NCBI GenBank assembly: GCA_013151015.1
Contig: JAADJA010000015.1
Location: 1 to 32,240, forward strand
DNA: 32,240 nt
Direction of reading: 5' to 3'
Source of the DNA: Chlorobiota bacterium
GTDB lineage: Bacteria; Bacteroidota; Bacteroidia; Bacteroidales; JAADJA01
Program-made: the position numbers and the translations under genes
The notes under the pieces: generated by a model
Databases searched by the model: none
Told to the model about the DNA's origin: nothing
The model's input: the letters and a program-made list of their open reading frames with translations, nothing else
In this document: positions 16,356 through 24,889 of the stretch, piece after piece
How positions within the stretch are numbered: the first letter of the stretch is position 1
Layout: every line of letters starts with the position of its first letter

Positions 16356-17435
16356 TTAAGATTTTCTCGCATTGCCCCCATTCTCTTTCACGGGCAATGC
16401 GGATTTTGTGAGTTCCTGGTAGGTTTTTCTGTTTTTGTACAATTCGATTGCAAGGAAAACAGCTTCTTTAAAGGATTGGGGCGATGCAATATTTTTCCCG
16501 GCAATATCAAAGGCCGTTCCGTGGGCTGGTGATGTTCGGATAATTGGTAGCCCGGCGGTAAAGTTCACACCAATGTCAAATGCGTATGTCTTGAAGGGCA
16601 ACATTCCCTGATCGTGGTACATGGCCAGGATACCATCGAATCTTGTGTAATTGGACGAACCAAAAAAGCCGTCGGAAGGATAAGGCCCAAAAGCAAGGAT
16701 GCCTTCCTTTTTCGCTTTGTTGATGGCCGGGCCGATGATGTCACGGTCTTCGGAACCAATAAGCCCACCATCACCGGCATGTGGATTAAGCCCCAGAACA
16801 GCGATTTTTGGTTTGGGGATGGCAAAATCCATTTGCAAGGTTTTTTGCATCACTTTTATGTTGGCCAACACCCTTTCTTCGGTAATGGCCGCAGGGACGT
16901 CTTTTAAGGGGATATGACCGGTAATGATACCAATGCGCAGTTTGTTGCTGACCATGAGCATCAAATGGTTTTCAACTTTGTACTTGTCGGCAAAATACCC
17001 GGTGTGCCCGGCAAAATTGAATTTCTCCGATTGGATGTTCACTTTGTTTATCGGTGCCGTAACGATTACGTCAATATCGTGTTTGTCGATATCCGAAATT
17101 GATTTCTCAAGTGCCAGAAAAGCAAGTTCCCCCGCAATATCCGTTAGCTTGCCAATTTCGATTTTCACTTCCTGGTCGTAGCAGTTGATGATATTTGCCC
17201 TTTTGGGATTTGCCATGTCGGCCCGTTTTATGAGGTTGAAATTCACATCGGGCATATTCAGGGTTTTTCGGTAATAAGAGGCAATTTTTGAGGAACCATA
17301 AATCACCGGGGTGAAAAAATCCAGGATACGGTTGTCCTTGAAAGTCTTGATAATTACTTCATAACTGATCCCGTTAAAATCCCCATGGGTTATCCCCACC
17401 TTTATCTTTGTTGATTTTTCTTTCGCGTTGTACAT
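16356..17435 (-). CDS. pdxA: 4-hydroxythreonine-4-phosphate dehydrogenase (vitamin B6 synthesis)
   Basis: Oxidises 4-phosphohydroxy-L-threonine in the DXP-dependent route to pyridoxal 5'-phosphate. The 359 residues carry the family blocks GITHGDFNGISYEV (N-terminal, 14-27), FAGHTGYFADKY with H144, GLNPHAGDGG with H219 and MYHDQGMLPFK with H274; these three histidines are the expected metal ligands. GLPIIRTSPAHGTAFDIAG (295-313) is also canonical. The N-terminal GDFNG replaces the commoner GDPAG. The racemase encoded next in the cluster is PLP-dependent, which gives a loose functional link. The leader contains heptad repeats, including an 18-bp block identical to the one before rnr. Confidence 0.94.
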   Translation of the reverse strand: MYNAKEKSTKIKVGITHGDFNGISYEVIIKTFKDNRILDFFTPVIYGSSKIASYYRKTLNMPDVNFNLIKRADMANPKRANIINCYDQEVKIEIGKLTDIAGELAFLALEKSISDIDKHDIDVIVTAPINKVNIQSEKFNFAGHTGYFADKYKVENHLMLMVSNKLRIGIITGHIPLKDVPAAITEERVLANIKVMQKTLQMDFAIPKPKIAVLGLNPHAGDGGLIGSEDRDIIGPAINKAKKEGILAFGPYPSDGFFGSSNYTRFDGILAMYHDQGMLPFKTYAFDIGVNFTAGLPIIRTSPAHGTAFDIAGKNIASPQSFKEAVFLAIELYKNRKTYQELTKSALPVKENGGNARKS

Positions 17436-17453
17436 GTTTCTTTTTTTGTGTAG

Positions 17454-17509
17454 TGGGTTATGTGTTATGCGATTATATTTTTAATTTCTAACTCTTAACC
17501 CCTAAGCTT
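17454..17509 (-). repeat. Heptanucleotide repeats in the pdxA leader, locus 3
   Basis: On the plus strand, GGGTTAT, GTGTTAT and GCGATTA (17455-17475) are followed, after a slip, by TAATTTC, TAACTCT, TAACCCC and TAAGCTT (17482-17509), each 7 nt. Read on the minus strand, 17471-17454 gives CGCATAACACATAACCCA, identical to 8755-8772 before rnr. Confidence 0.65.
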
Positions 17510-17521
17510 TCGATACTTTTC

Positions 17522-17568
17522 AACCTTTCGGGTCTCAAGCGTACTGGCTTTCTACGACCCAAAAGGTT
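17522..17568 (-). repeat. Dispersed hairpin element, copy 2 (downstream of pepA)
   Basis: Read on the minus strand: AACCTTTTGGGTC (17568-17556), 21-nt loop with AGAAAGCCAG, GACCCGAAAGGTT (17534-17522), then GAAAA. It has the same arm length, loop length and flank as the copy at 3917-3963, and begins about 10 nt after the pepA stop. All 13 positions pair, with one wobble. On the plus strand it is followed by T7, so it could terminate plus-strand transcripts, but no plus gene lies before it. Confidence 0.75.
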
Positions 17569-17578
17569 TTTTTAATTT

Positions 17579-19015
17579 CTAAGCCTTGCTCCTGATAAAA
17601 TTGAACAATAACCTGACACCCATTCCTGTTCCGCCCGTTGGATAGTATTTATATGTTTTTTCCACGAAAGCCGGTCCTGCTATATCGAGGTGAACATAAG
17701 GGTAATCGGTAAAATGCTCAAGGAACTTGCCGGCCGTGATCGCACCCCCTTCAGCGCCACCAAGGTTTTTGATATCCCCAACATCTGATTTGATTTCTTC
17801 TTCATATTCCTTCCAGAATGGGAATTCCACAATCCGTTCGTACATCTCTTCCCCGCTTTTTTGCAAGAGGGAAAATTCCCTGTCGGCATTTGAGTTCATG
17901 CCCACAATCCCATATTTTCCAATGGCACGGGCCGCTGCCCCGGTTAGGGTAGCCAGGTCTATCACCATTTCAGGGTCATACTTTTTTGCATAACTAAGGG
18001 CATCTGCCAGAATCATCCGTCCTTCGGCATCTGTGTTCAGGACTTCCACACGGGTGCCATCGTACATGGTGATAACATCGCCGCTAACATAGGCGTTCCC
18101 ATTGGTGCGGTTGTCCGTGGCCGGGACTATCCCGATAACATGAACGGGCAATTTGGCTTTGGCAATGGCGTAAACTGCCGAGGCGACTGTTGCCCCGCCG
18201 GCCATGTCCATTTTCATGTTGTTCATAAAGTTGCCGGTCTTTATGTTCATGCCGCCCGTATCGTAAACCACACCTTTCCCCACAAAAACATAGGGTTTTT
18301 TGTTCACTGCATTTTTGGGCTTCCACTCCATGATGCTGAAAGTGGGGGCATCTACACTGCCGAGGTTAACTGCAAGGAGGCCACCCATTTTCAGGGCCTC
18401 GATTTTTTTCTTGTTCAGGATTTCAACTTTTGCCCCCGATTCTTTCCCTAACTGTCCTATCTCTTTCGCCAGTTTTTCGGCATTAAGCGTAATCACTGGT
18501 TCGTTCACGAGGTCGCGGCATTTACAGGTCGCATCCAAAACAATATTGAGTTCATCAATATCGTCTTCGCTGATGTTTTTGGACAACAGGAATACCGAAT
18601 TGAGCGAATTGAGTTTCTCGCCCGGGTCTTTTTTGTATTTCAAGAACTGGTAATTCCCGAGTGAAAGCCCTTCGGCATAGGCCAGGGTTTCCTGTGGCTT
18701 GTCTTCACTGTCGATAAGGGTAATGCTATGCAGTTTGTTGCCGTTCAGTTTGCTCAGCAATGAATTGCCGGCCGCACGGTAGTTTTCCATCCGTTGGTTT
18801 TTTGCCCTTTCTTTTTTGAGGATATGCACAAAAACCCATTGTGAAAAATGGTTGAAAGCAAAAATCTCCTGTTTGTTTTCCTTGTTTTTTGATTTGATGT
18901 ATTTCAATTCCTGGGTGGAAAAATATTTTGGGTCCAGGTTTTTTAAATCGGACGTTAAAAAAACAAAATTATCTTTTTTGGCAAGCCTGCTTGTTTTACT
19001 TATGATTGTTTGCAT
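17579..19015 (-). CDS. pepA: Leucyl aminopeptidase, M17 family
   Basis: Two-metal aminopeptidase that removes N-terminal residues from peptides in the cytoplasm. The 478-residue protein has a weakly conserved N-terminal domain (1-155) and the catalytic domain with VFVGKGVVYDTGG (K247, D252), MKMDMAGG (D270) and the signature NTDAEGR (D329, E331, R333), together supplying the expected metal ligands and catalytic residues. ATLTGAAARAIG (355-366) is also typical. The length is usual for the family. It is the first gene of a minus-strand series (pepA, pdxA, murF-alr, GT2), but 143 nt with a hairpin and heptad repeats separate it from pdxA, so co-transcription is doubtful. Confidence 0.94.
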   Translation of the reverse strand: MQTIISKTSRLAKKDNFVFLTSDLKNLDPKYFSTQELKYIKSKNKENKQEIFAFNHFSQWVFVHILKKERAKNQRMENYRAAGNSLLSKLNGNKLHSITLIDSEDKPQETLAYAEGLSLGNYQFLKYKKDPGEKLNSLNSVFLLSKNISEDDIDELNIVLDATCKCRDLVNEPVITLNAEKLAKEIGQLGKESGAKVEILNKKKIEALKMGGLLAVNLGSVDAPTFSIMEWKPKNAVNKKPYVFVGKGVVYDTGGMNIKTGNFMNNMKMDMAGGATVASAVYAIAKAKLPVHVIGIVPATDNRTNGNAYVSGDVITMYDGTRVEVLNTDAEGRMILADALSYAKKYDPEMVIDLATLTGAAARAIGKYGIVGMNSNADREFSLLQKSGEEMYERIVEFPFWKEYEEEIKSDVGDIKNLGGAEGGAITAGKFLEHFTDYPYVHLDIAGPAFVEKTYKYYPTGGTGMGVRLLFNFIRSKA

Positions 19016-19159
19016 AATATTGTATTTGTTTCGAACACCTTAATTGATAATCCAAAAGTGGTAAGTTCACCTTTTTAAATAAAAAAAAACAAAGATAGTT
19101 AGTTTTTGATGTGTATATAAAAAATTGCTCAATTTCCAAAGGATAAAAAAATAAATTCA

Positions 19160-19192
19160 TTGGCCTTGAATTGAAAAAATCAGCTAATTTCG
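19160..19192 (+). promoter_or_regulatory. Probable asnS promoter
   Basis: A TAATTTCG box at 19185-19192 is close to TAnnTTTG, with TTG at 19160-19162 (22-nt spacer) or 19166-19168 (16-nt spacer). It lies 28 nt before the asnS ATG in a 204-nt AT-rich gap that holds nothing else recognisable. Confidence 0.4.
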
Positions 19193-19219
19193 CAACCGAA
19201 ATAAATAATTAACAAACTG

Positions 19220-20671
19220 ATGGATAAGTTAAAACGGACAAAAATAGTTGATCTCCTTGGTTCGGGCGAATTTGGGAAAACGGTGAACGTAAAGGGATGG
19301 GTGCGCACAAAAAGGGGGAGCAAAAACGTGGCCTTTATCGCATTGAACGATGGCTCCACCATAAATAATGTACAAATAGTTGTTGACCTTGGTATTATCA
19401 ATGAAAACGAAATCCAGAACATTTATACGGGTGCTGCATTGTCGGTTACCGGGGAGTTGGTGGAATCGCAGGGGAGCGGGCAAAAGCTTGAGGTAAACGC
19501 AAAGCAAATTGAAATATTGGGCACGGCCGATCCCGATGAATATCCGTTGCAGCCCAAACGGCATACATTGGAGTTCCTTCGTGAAAAAGCCCATTTGCGG
19601 TTTCGGACGAGTACGTTCAGTGCGATTTCAAGGATTCGCCATGCCATGATTTTTGCCGTACATAAGTTTTTTAACGATAAGGGTTTCCTGAATATCCATA
19701 CGCCCATCATCACCGGTTCGGATGCCGAGGGTGCCGGGGAAATGTTCAAGGTTACCACCCTTGATATTGAAAATCCCCCAAAAACAGAAGATGGGAAAAT
19801 AAATTATAAGGAAGATTTTTTTGGAAAGGAGACCAACCTTACGGTTTCGGGGCAGTTGGAGGCCGAGCTTGCCGCATTGGCATTGTCGGAGGTTTATACA
19901 TTTGGGCCTACGTTCAGGGCTGAAAACTCAAATACCACAAGGCACCTTGCGGAGTTTTGGATGATAGAGCCTGAAATGGCTTTTTACGATATCAATGATG
20001 ATATGGACCTTGCAGAGGAGATGTTGAAGTACCTGATTGATTATGCGTTGAAAAACTGTGCCGATGATCTGGGGTTTTTGGGCAAGCGCCTTCAGGACGA
20101 AGAAAAGAACAAGAAGGCGGAAGAGCGTTCACCCATGGAACTCATGGAAAAACTCCGTTTTGTACTTGAAGATGACTTTGCCCGCATTACATACACGGAG
20201 GCCATTGATATTCTGCGCAATTCAAAACCCAATAAAAAGAAAAGGTTCCAGTTTGTGATCGAAGACTGGGGCTCCGACCTGCAATCGGAACACGAGCGTT
20301 ACCTTGTGGAAAAGCATTTCAAGAAACCTGTAATCGTCACCGGGTACCCTAAAAAAATAAAATCCTTTTATATGAAACTGAACGATGACGATAAAACCGT
20401 GAGGGCGATGGATGTGTTGTTCCCGCAAATTGGTGAAATAATCGGGGGTTCGCAACGAGAGGAAAGTCATGATAAACTTTTGAAACGAATGAGGGAAATG
20501 AACGTACCAGAAGAGGAAATGTGGTGGTACCTCGAAACCCGGAAATTCGGGACTGTGCCACACAGTGGATTTGGGCTTGGTTTTGAAAGGTTGATACAGT
20601 TTGTAACGGGAATGGGAAATATCAGGGACGTGATCCCTTTCCCGAGGACACCGCAAAATGCAGAATTTTAA
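19220..20671 (+). CDS. asnS: Asparaginyl-tRNA synthetase
   Basis: Class IIb synthetase that charges tRNA-Asn. The 483 residues show an N-terminal OB-fold anticodon-binding domain (about 1-110, [21 protein letters not shown]) and a class II catalytic core: motif 1 region near 130-160 ([22 protein letters not shown]), motif 2 [20 protein letters not shown] (about 230-249) and motif 3 [15 protein letters not shown] (about 450-464) ending in [16 protein letters not shown]. AsnS is preferred over AspS because of the short length and the absence of the bacterial AspS insertion. It is monocistronic or weakly linked to rpoN, 243 nt downstream. Confidence 0.95.
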   Translation: MDKLKRTKIVDLLGSGEFGKTVNVKGWVRTKRGSKNVAFIALNDGSTINNVQIVVDLGIINENEIQNIYTGAALSVTGELVESQGSGQKLEVNAKQIEILGTADPDEYPLQPKRHTLEFLREKAHLRFRTSTFSAISRIRHAMIFAVHKFFNDKGFLNIHTPIITGSDAEGAGEMFKVTTLDIENPPKTEDGKINYKEDFFGKETNLTVSGQLEAELAALALSEVYTFGPTFRAENSNTTRHLAEFWMIEPEMAFYDINDDMDLAEEMLKYLIDYALKNCADDLGFLGKRLQDEEKNKKAEERSPMELMEKLRFVLEDDFARITYTEAIDILRNSKPNKKKRFQFVIEDWGSDLQSEHERYLVEKHFKKPVIVTGYPKKIKSFYMKLNDDDKTVRAMDVLFPQIGEIIGGSQREESHDKLLKRMREMNVPEEEMWWYLETRKFGTVPHSGFGLGFERLIQFVTGMGNIRDVIPFPRTPQNAEF

Positions 20672-20674
20672 TTC

Positions 20675-20824
20675 GTTTGTATTCAAAATGTCCGATTTCT
20701 TGCGGCCACAGCTAAGGCGACACGCAGTTTTTACCTTGGCCTTTAAACCCAGTCATCCCACACATGAGGGACTCCGGGCTTTAAAGTCCGAACAAGCCTT
20801 GAACCCGAACATTTTGAATTAAAC
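20675..20824. repeat. 150-bp segment bounded by imperfect inverted repeats
   Basis: ATTCAAAATGT (20681-20691) is matched by ACATTTTGAAT (20809-20819). The match extends imperfectly outward (GTTTGT versus AAAC at 20821-20824) and inward (CCGATTTC versus GAACCCGA). The interior is richer in GC than the surrounding gap. Most of the asnS-rpoN spacer is this segment. It could be a small MITE-like element or a long-loop RNA structure. No target duplication is evident. Confidence 0.5.
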
Positions 20825-20914
20825 ACCAAATTAATGGGTTATTCAAGAATAAATTTTGATTTTAAGTGAAAAAAACGCAAATTTGTAAAAATTAGAGGGA
20901 AACCCCAGGGATTT

Positions 20915-22398
20915 ATGTTACATCAAAGATTACAACAAAAGCTATTACAAAAACTTTCGCCTCAGCAGATATTGCTGATGAAGTTGCTACAGGTTCCCAC
21001 GGTGGCCCTTGAACAAAGGATAAAGCAGGAAATAGAAGAGAACCCCGCCCTTGAAGAGAGTGAAGAGGAGGAAGAAGAAACCCTTGATATCCTGGATGAA
21101 ATTGACCCGGAAACCAATTCGGAGGACACAGAAGTTGAAAGCGATGCCGACACAAAAGACAGTGAAGATGAATTTGACCTCGGTGATTATATGGACGATG
21201 ATGAAATTCCTTCCTATAAATTAAATGCAAACAATCACAGTGCGGACGATGAGCCCCGCGATATTCCTTTTATTTCAGGAACTACTTTTCAGGAGGCCTT
21301 GCTCTCACAGTTGGGATTGAGCAGTTTGGACGAAAGAAAGCATTTGATCGCTTCCATTATTATCGGTAATCTCGACGATTCGGGATACCTGAACAGGGAC
21401 ATTAATTCCCTGGTTGACGATTTGGCCTTTACCCAGAATATCCAGACAAGCAGGGAAGAAATCACCGAGCTTTTGAAAATAATCCAGGGTTTTGACCCTC
21501 CGGGCGTTGGTGCACGGAATTTACAGGAGTGCCTTTTGATACAATTGCGCAAAAAGCAAAACGGATCAAAAGACATTGATTTGGCCATCCATATCCTCGA
21601 AAGGTATTTCAATGAGTTCACGAAAAAGCATTATGATAAAATCCTCAAAAAAGCCAAAATAACCGAGGAAGATTTGAAAGATGCCATTGAAGAAATCCTA
21701 AAACTGAACCCCAAGCCGGGAAACTCCCTTGGGGAAACTTCAAAGACAAACCATTACATTTTACCCGATTTTATTATTACAACAACAATGGGGATTTGGA
21801 GCTGCACCTGAATTCGAGGAATGCTCCAGAGTTAAAGTTGAGCCGGAATTATGTTGACATGCTGGAAGGGTATGCCCACAGCAAAGACAAAAAAAAGCAC
21901 AAGGATGCCATTACTTTTGTGAAACAAAAAATAGATTCGGCGAAATGGTTTATCGATGCCATTAAACAACGGCAAAACACATTGGAAACTACCATGAACG
22001 CAATCATGGAGTATCAGCGGGAGTATTTCCTCACCAGCGATGAAACCAAGTTGCGGCCCATGATCCTGAAAGATATCGCGGAAATCGTTAACCTCGATAT
22101 CTCCACGATTTCACGTGTTGCAAACAGTAAATATGTGCAAACCCCATTCGGGACATTTTTATTGAAAAGCTTTTTCTCGGAATCCATGCAAACCGAAAGC
22201 GGTGAAGAGGTTTCCACACGGGAGATAAAGAAGATTCTAATGGATTGCATTGATGCGGAAGAAAAAACCAAGCCCTATACCGATGAACAGCTTACAAAAA
22301 TTTTAAAGGAAAAAGGCTATAACATTGCCCGGCGAACGGTTGCCAAATACCGTGAACAATTAAGTATCCCGGTGGCCCGGTTGCGCAAAGAACTGTAA
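20915..22398 (+). CDS. rpoN: RNA polymerase sigma-54 factor, interrupted by a one-base frameshift
   Basis: Sigma-54 directs RNA polymerase to -24/-12 promoters and needs an AAA+ activator. The first frame (20915-21811, 298 aa) has the Gln/Leu-rich activator-contact region (LQQKLLQKLSPQQILLMKLL), an acidic linker and the start of the core-binding domain. The second frame (to 22398) has the rest, including the helix-turn-helix (DISTISRVANSKYVQTPFG) and the RpoN box ARRTVAKYREQL near the C-terminus. The frames join at FIITTTMG. Adding one A in 21780-21788 gives FIITNNNGDLELHLNSR, the normal family sequence, and makes the whole gene an exact 494-codon frame. As written, the product loses its DNA-binding part. 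It is either a sequence error or a recent null mutation; the remaining protein shows no other decay. Confidence 0.9.
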
Positions 22399-22458
22399 AC
22401 AGTAAGCTCTCAGTAGTTTTAAAGGCCAATAACAATCATTTTAGATTCTTTCCCATCC

Positions 22459-23070
22459 ATGGAAAACAAATTCGCAAAAACCATTTCCATCCTGTTTCAC
22501 CCTGTTTTAATCCCTTCCTGGTTTACGCTCATATTATTTGGTTCAAATACCTACATTTCGCTCCTGATCCCGATGAAGTTTGTTTTGTTCACCATGATAT
22601 TTATTACCACGGCCTTGTTCCCATTGTTGTTTGTGGCCATGATGGCGAGGAGAAAGATAATCGGTGATATTTACCTGAAAAAAAGGGAAGACCGGATTTA
22701 TCCTTTTGCCATTACGGTTTTGTTTTATTTCCTTTCCTATTACCTGATCAGGAAACTGCCCGTTTATGATGTTTTTTCGATGTTCCTGCTTGGGTCCACG
22801 TTCATTGTTGTTTTTTCCCTGCTGATTTCTTTTTTCTGGAAAATAAGCACTCACCTTATGGGGATAGGTGGGTTATTGGGTGGCTTGAGCGGGATAGACA
22901 TAAGGCTGAACCTTGATTTTACGGCAATGATTATTCTTGGGTTGATCGTTTCGGGCTTGCTGGGATTTGCCAGGTTGAAACTAAATGCGCACAAACCCTT
23001 GCAGGTTTATGTTGGCTTCCTGATTGGGTTTTTTGTGATGCTTGCAATCTTCCTTGTGGCCACTATTTAA
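22459..23070 (+). CDS. Multi-pass membrane protein, divergent PAP2-like
   Basis: 203 residues with about six hydrophobic segments (10-30, 38-62, 82-98, 104-126, 155-171, 183-202). Three motifs recall the PAP2 phosphatase pattern in order: KKREDRIYP (74-82), S130-T-H132 followed by GIGGLLGG, and R172-x5-H178 with Q182 where PAP2 enzymes usually have Asp. PAP2 enzymes dephosphorylate lipid or polyprenyl pyrophosphates. The changed last residue and loose first motif leave activity uncertain. It is 60 nt downstream of rpoN on the same strand, and its TAA overlaps the stop of the convergent barrel gene by 4 nt. Confidence 0.65.
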   Translation: MENKFAKTISILFHPVLIPSWFTLILFGSNTYISLLIPMKFVLFTMIFITTALFPLLFVAMMARRKIIGDIYLKKREDRIYPFAITVLFYFLSYYLIRKLPVYDVFSMFLLGSTFIVVFSLLISFFWKISTHLMGIGGLLGGLSGIDIRLNLDFTAMIILGLIVSGLLGFARLKLNAHKPLQVYVGFLIGFFVMLAIFLVATI

Positions 23071-23732
23071 AACGGGATGATGGAAAGGCCAAATGAAACC
23101 GGGAACATTTCGGAACCTTTTCCAGGGACAAATAAAGGTGATATTTGATAATAGCCATAAAGGTTTAGCCATTTGTACCCGATTTTTGCCGTAAAGCCAT
23201 ACCTGTTTTTTTCAACATAAGGTATCCTCCCTTTTTTATAAATTACCAGATTGGTGTTCCCTCCCATATAATCATCCCCTTTATATTTTGTTTGGGCCTT
23301 CATAAGGAACCCAAATTTAAAACCAATGGCAAAACGGAACTCGGCTTTCGACTTAAACCTGAATTCCAATGGAATGTCAAAATAGGTAGCCGTAAACTTT
23401 GCCTTTTTATAACTGACGCCTTCCTGGATAGCTTGAAAATAAGTGGAATCATTTTCGGTAACGGTAAGAGAACTGCTATAAAAATTATGGACACCGATTC
23501 CCAGACCTGGCGAGAAACTCACATTGCTCTCACCGAAAATATAATTATAGGATCCGATGATATTTACCCCGGGGTTCACCGATTTAAGCTTTAATTCATG
23601 TGGGACTTTTTGCCACACATCTATAAAAACATCCGTTCCAAATTGGAATTTCCGTTTTGTGTCTTCGCTTAATGATTGTGCAAAAGACTGTAAGGCTGCA
23701 AAGGCAAATAGAATTAAGAATATTTTTTTCAT
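23067..23732 (-). CDS. Outer-membrane beta-barrel protein (PorT-like size)
   Basis: 221 residues with a signal peptide (1-19, ending SFAQ) and alternating amphipathic strands ending in aromatic residues, for example NIIGSYNYIFG, VSFSPGLGIGVHNFY, YFDIPLEFRFKSKAEFRFAIGFKFGF, RYGFTAKIGYKW and the final FGLSIIPF. A terminal Phe is typical of outer-membrane barrels recognised by the BAM machine. It resembles the outer-membrane-beta-barrel/PorT-like class in Bacteroidota, but a specific role is not evident. A TATCTTTG box (minus, 23759-23766) lies 27 nt before the ATG. It is separated from corA by 171 nt containing heptad repeats. Confidence 0.75.
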   Translation of the reverse strand: MKKIFLILFAFAALQSFAQSLSEDTKRKFQFGTDVFIDVWQKVPHELKLKSVNPGVNIIGSYNYIFGESNVSFSPGLGIGVHNFYSSSLTVTENDSTYFQAIQEGVSYKKAKFTATYFDIPLEFRFKSKAEFRFAIGFKFGFLMKAQTKYKGDDYMGGNTNLVIYKKGRIPYVEKNRYGFTAKIGYKWLNLYGYYQISPLFVPGKGSEMFPVSFGLSIIPF

Positions 23733-23840
23733 TCCTGTTGATTTTCAAAAATTGGCTGCAAAGATACAATATAGATTCAATTGATTTACTAATAAAGGTT
23801 AAAATCAGGATGAGATAGGTTCATTTCGCAAATGCAACTT

Positions 23841-23896
23841 TTGAGTTTTGAATTTTGGATTTTGAGCTTTGAATCTTGGACTTTGATTTTTGTTTT
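23841..23896 (+). repeat. Heptanucleotide repeat, locus 4
   Basis: Eight consecutive 7-nt units: TTGAGTT, TTGAATT, TTGGATT, TTGAGCT, TTGAATC, TTGGACT, TTGATTT, TTGTTTT. All begin TTG with no slip. It is located just past the 3' end of corA, between corA and the barrel gene. Confidence 0.75.
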
Positions 23897-23903
23897 TAGT
23901 CTA

Positions 23904-24815
23904 TCACATCCATTTTTTCCTTTTGAAAAAGATGATCATGAAAAACGCAATCCCCAACATGACGCCGATCACGATCCAAAAGGAACGCGGGTCGTCCTGC
24001 AAGGGGAGGTTTACGTTCATCCCGTACAATCCGGTAAGAAAAGTGAGGGGAAGCAAAATGGATGAAATAAGGGTAAGGATTTTCATGATTTCGTTGGTGC
24101 GGTTTGCCTGCAACGAATCAAAGGTTTGCGAAAGCCCTTCGATCAGTTCGGCATAATCCTCCGTTAAATCCCATAATTGTTTGTAATAGTCAAGGATATT
24201 GCCCCAGTAATCTTCCATGTTGTGTGCATAGCCTTCAATTTGCCCCGATTCAAATTTGTTGAAAAGGGGGAGCTGCGGTTTGAACATTGTATTGATCAAA
24301 ATGATGTTTTTACGGATTACCGAAATTTGCTCAATGGTGTGTTCGGCTTTTTTGTCAAATAGATACCGGTTCACATTGTCAACATCATCGCCCATTTTCC
24401 GGATGATTTTTTGGGTGGCCTTCATCAACCTTTCAATAATGGCGTACAGAAGCGCATCACTTGTCCCGATTTCAAAATCTTCGCCCGATGCTTCCTGTTT
24501 TTTCCCTTCGGTAAACATGTCCTCAACGATCCAATGCGATTTCCCGATGGTAATCACGTATTCTTCGCTCCAGAAAATTTTCACCTCCCTGATTTTCAGG
24601 AAGCGGTTTTGCCGGTCGAAATATGGGAAATGGAGGATAATAAAATAATAATCATCATAGATGTCAACTTTTGGCCTTTGGTTCACAACACTCTTGCAAT
24701 CTTCGATATCCAACGGGTGGAAATGAAAATTGTCTTGTAGGTATTTCAGGTTTTCATCCGAAGGGTTCAAGACGTGGTGCCACCTTAAAGTCCCTATTTT
24801 AATTGTTTCTATCAT
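23904..24815 (-). CDS. corA: CorA-type magnesium/cobalt transporter
   Basis: Homopentameric Mg2+ channel of the inner membrane. The 303 residues consist of a soluble N-terminal domain (about 1-245, acidic and helical, with long helices from 120 onward) followed by two C-terminal helices (about 246-264 and 279-298). The signature YGMN lies at 264-267 and the tail is basic (FKRKKWM). Length and layout are standard. Expression signals are unusually clear: GGGGAGG just before the ATG, and a TTTG/TAATTTTG promoter at 24841-24869. The gene appears monocistronic. Confidence 0.94.
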   Translation of the reverse strand: MIETIKIGTLRWHHVLNPSDENLKYLQDNFHFHPLDIEDCKSVVNQRPKVDIYDDYYFIILHFPYFDRQNRFLKIREVKIFWSEEYVITIGKSHWIVEDMFTEGKKQEASGEDFEIGTSDALLYAIIERLMKATQKIIRKMGDDVDNVNRYLFDKKAEHTIEQISVIRKNIILINTMFKPQLPLFNKFESGQIEGYAHNMEDYWGNILDYYKQLWDLTEDYAELIEGLSQTFDSLQANRTNEIMKILTLISSILLPLTFLTGLYGMNVNLPLQDDPRSFWIVIGVMLGIAFFMIIFFKRKKWM

Positions 24816-24840
24816 ATTTCCTCCCCTATTTTTTCAATGC

Positions 24841-24869
24841 CAAAATTATGAAAATAAAATGAAAACAAA
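24841..24869 (-). promoter_or_regulatory. corA promoter
   Basis: On the minus strand, TTTG (24869-24866), a 17-nt spacer and TAATTTTG (24848-24841), an exact TAnnTTTG match. The GGGGAGG ribosome site and ATG follow about 25 nt downstream. Confidence 0.6.
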
Positions 24870-24889
24870 AATGGCTGTTTTTATAAATA

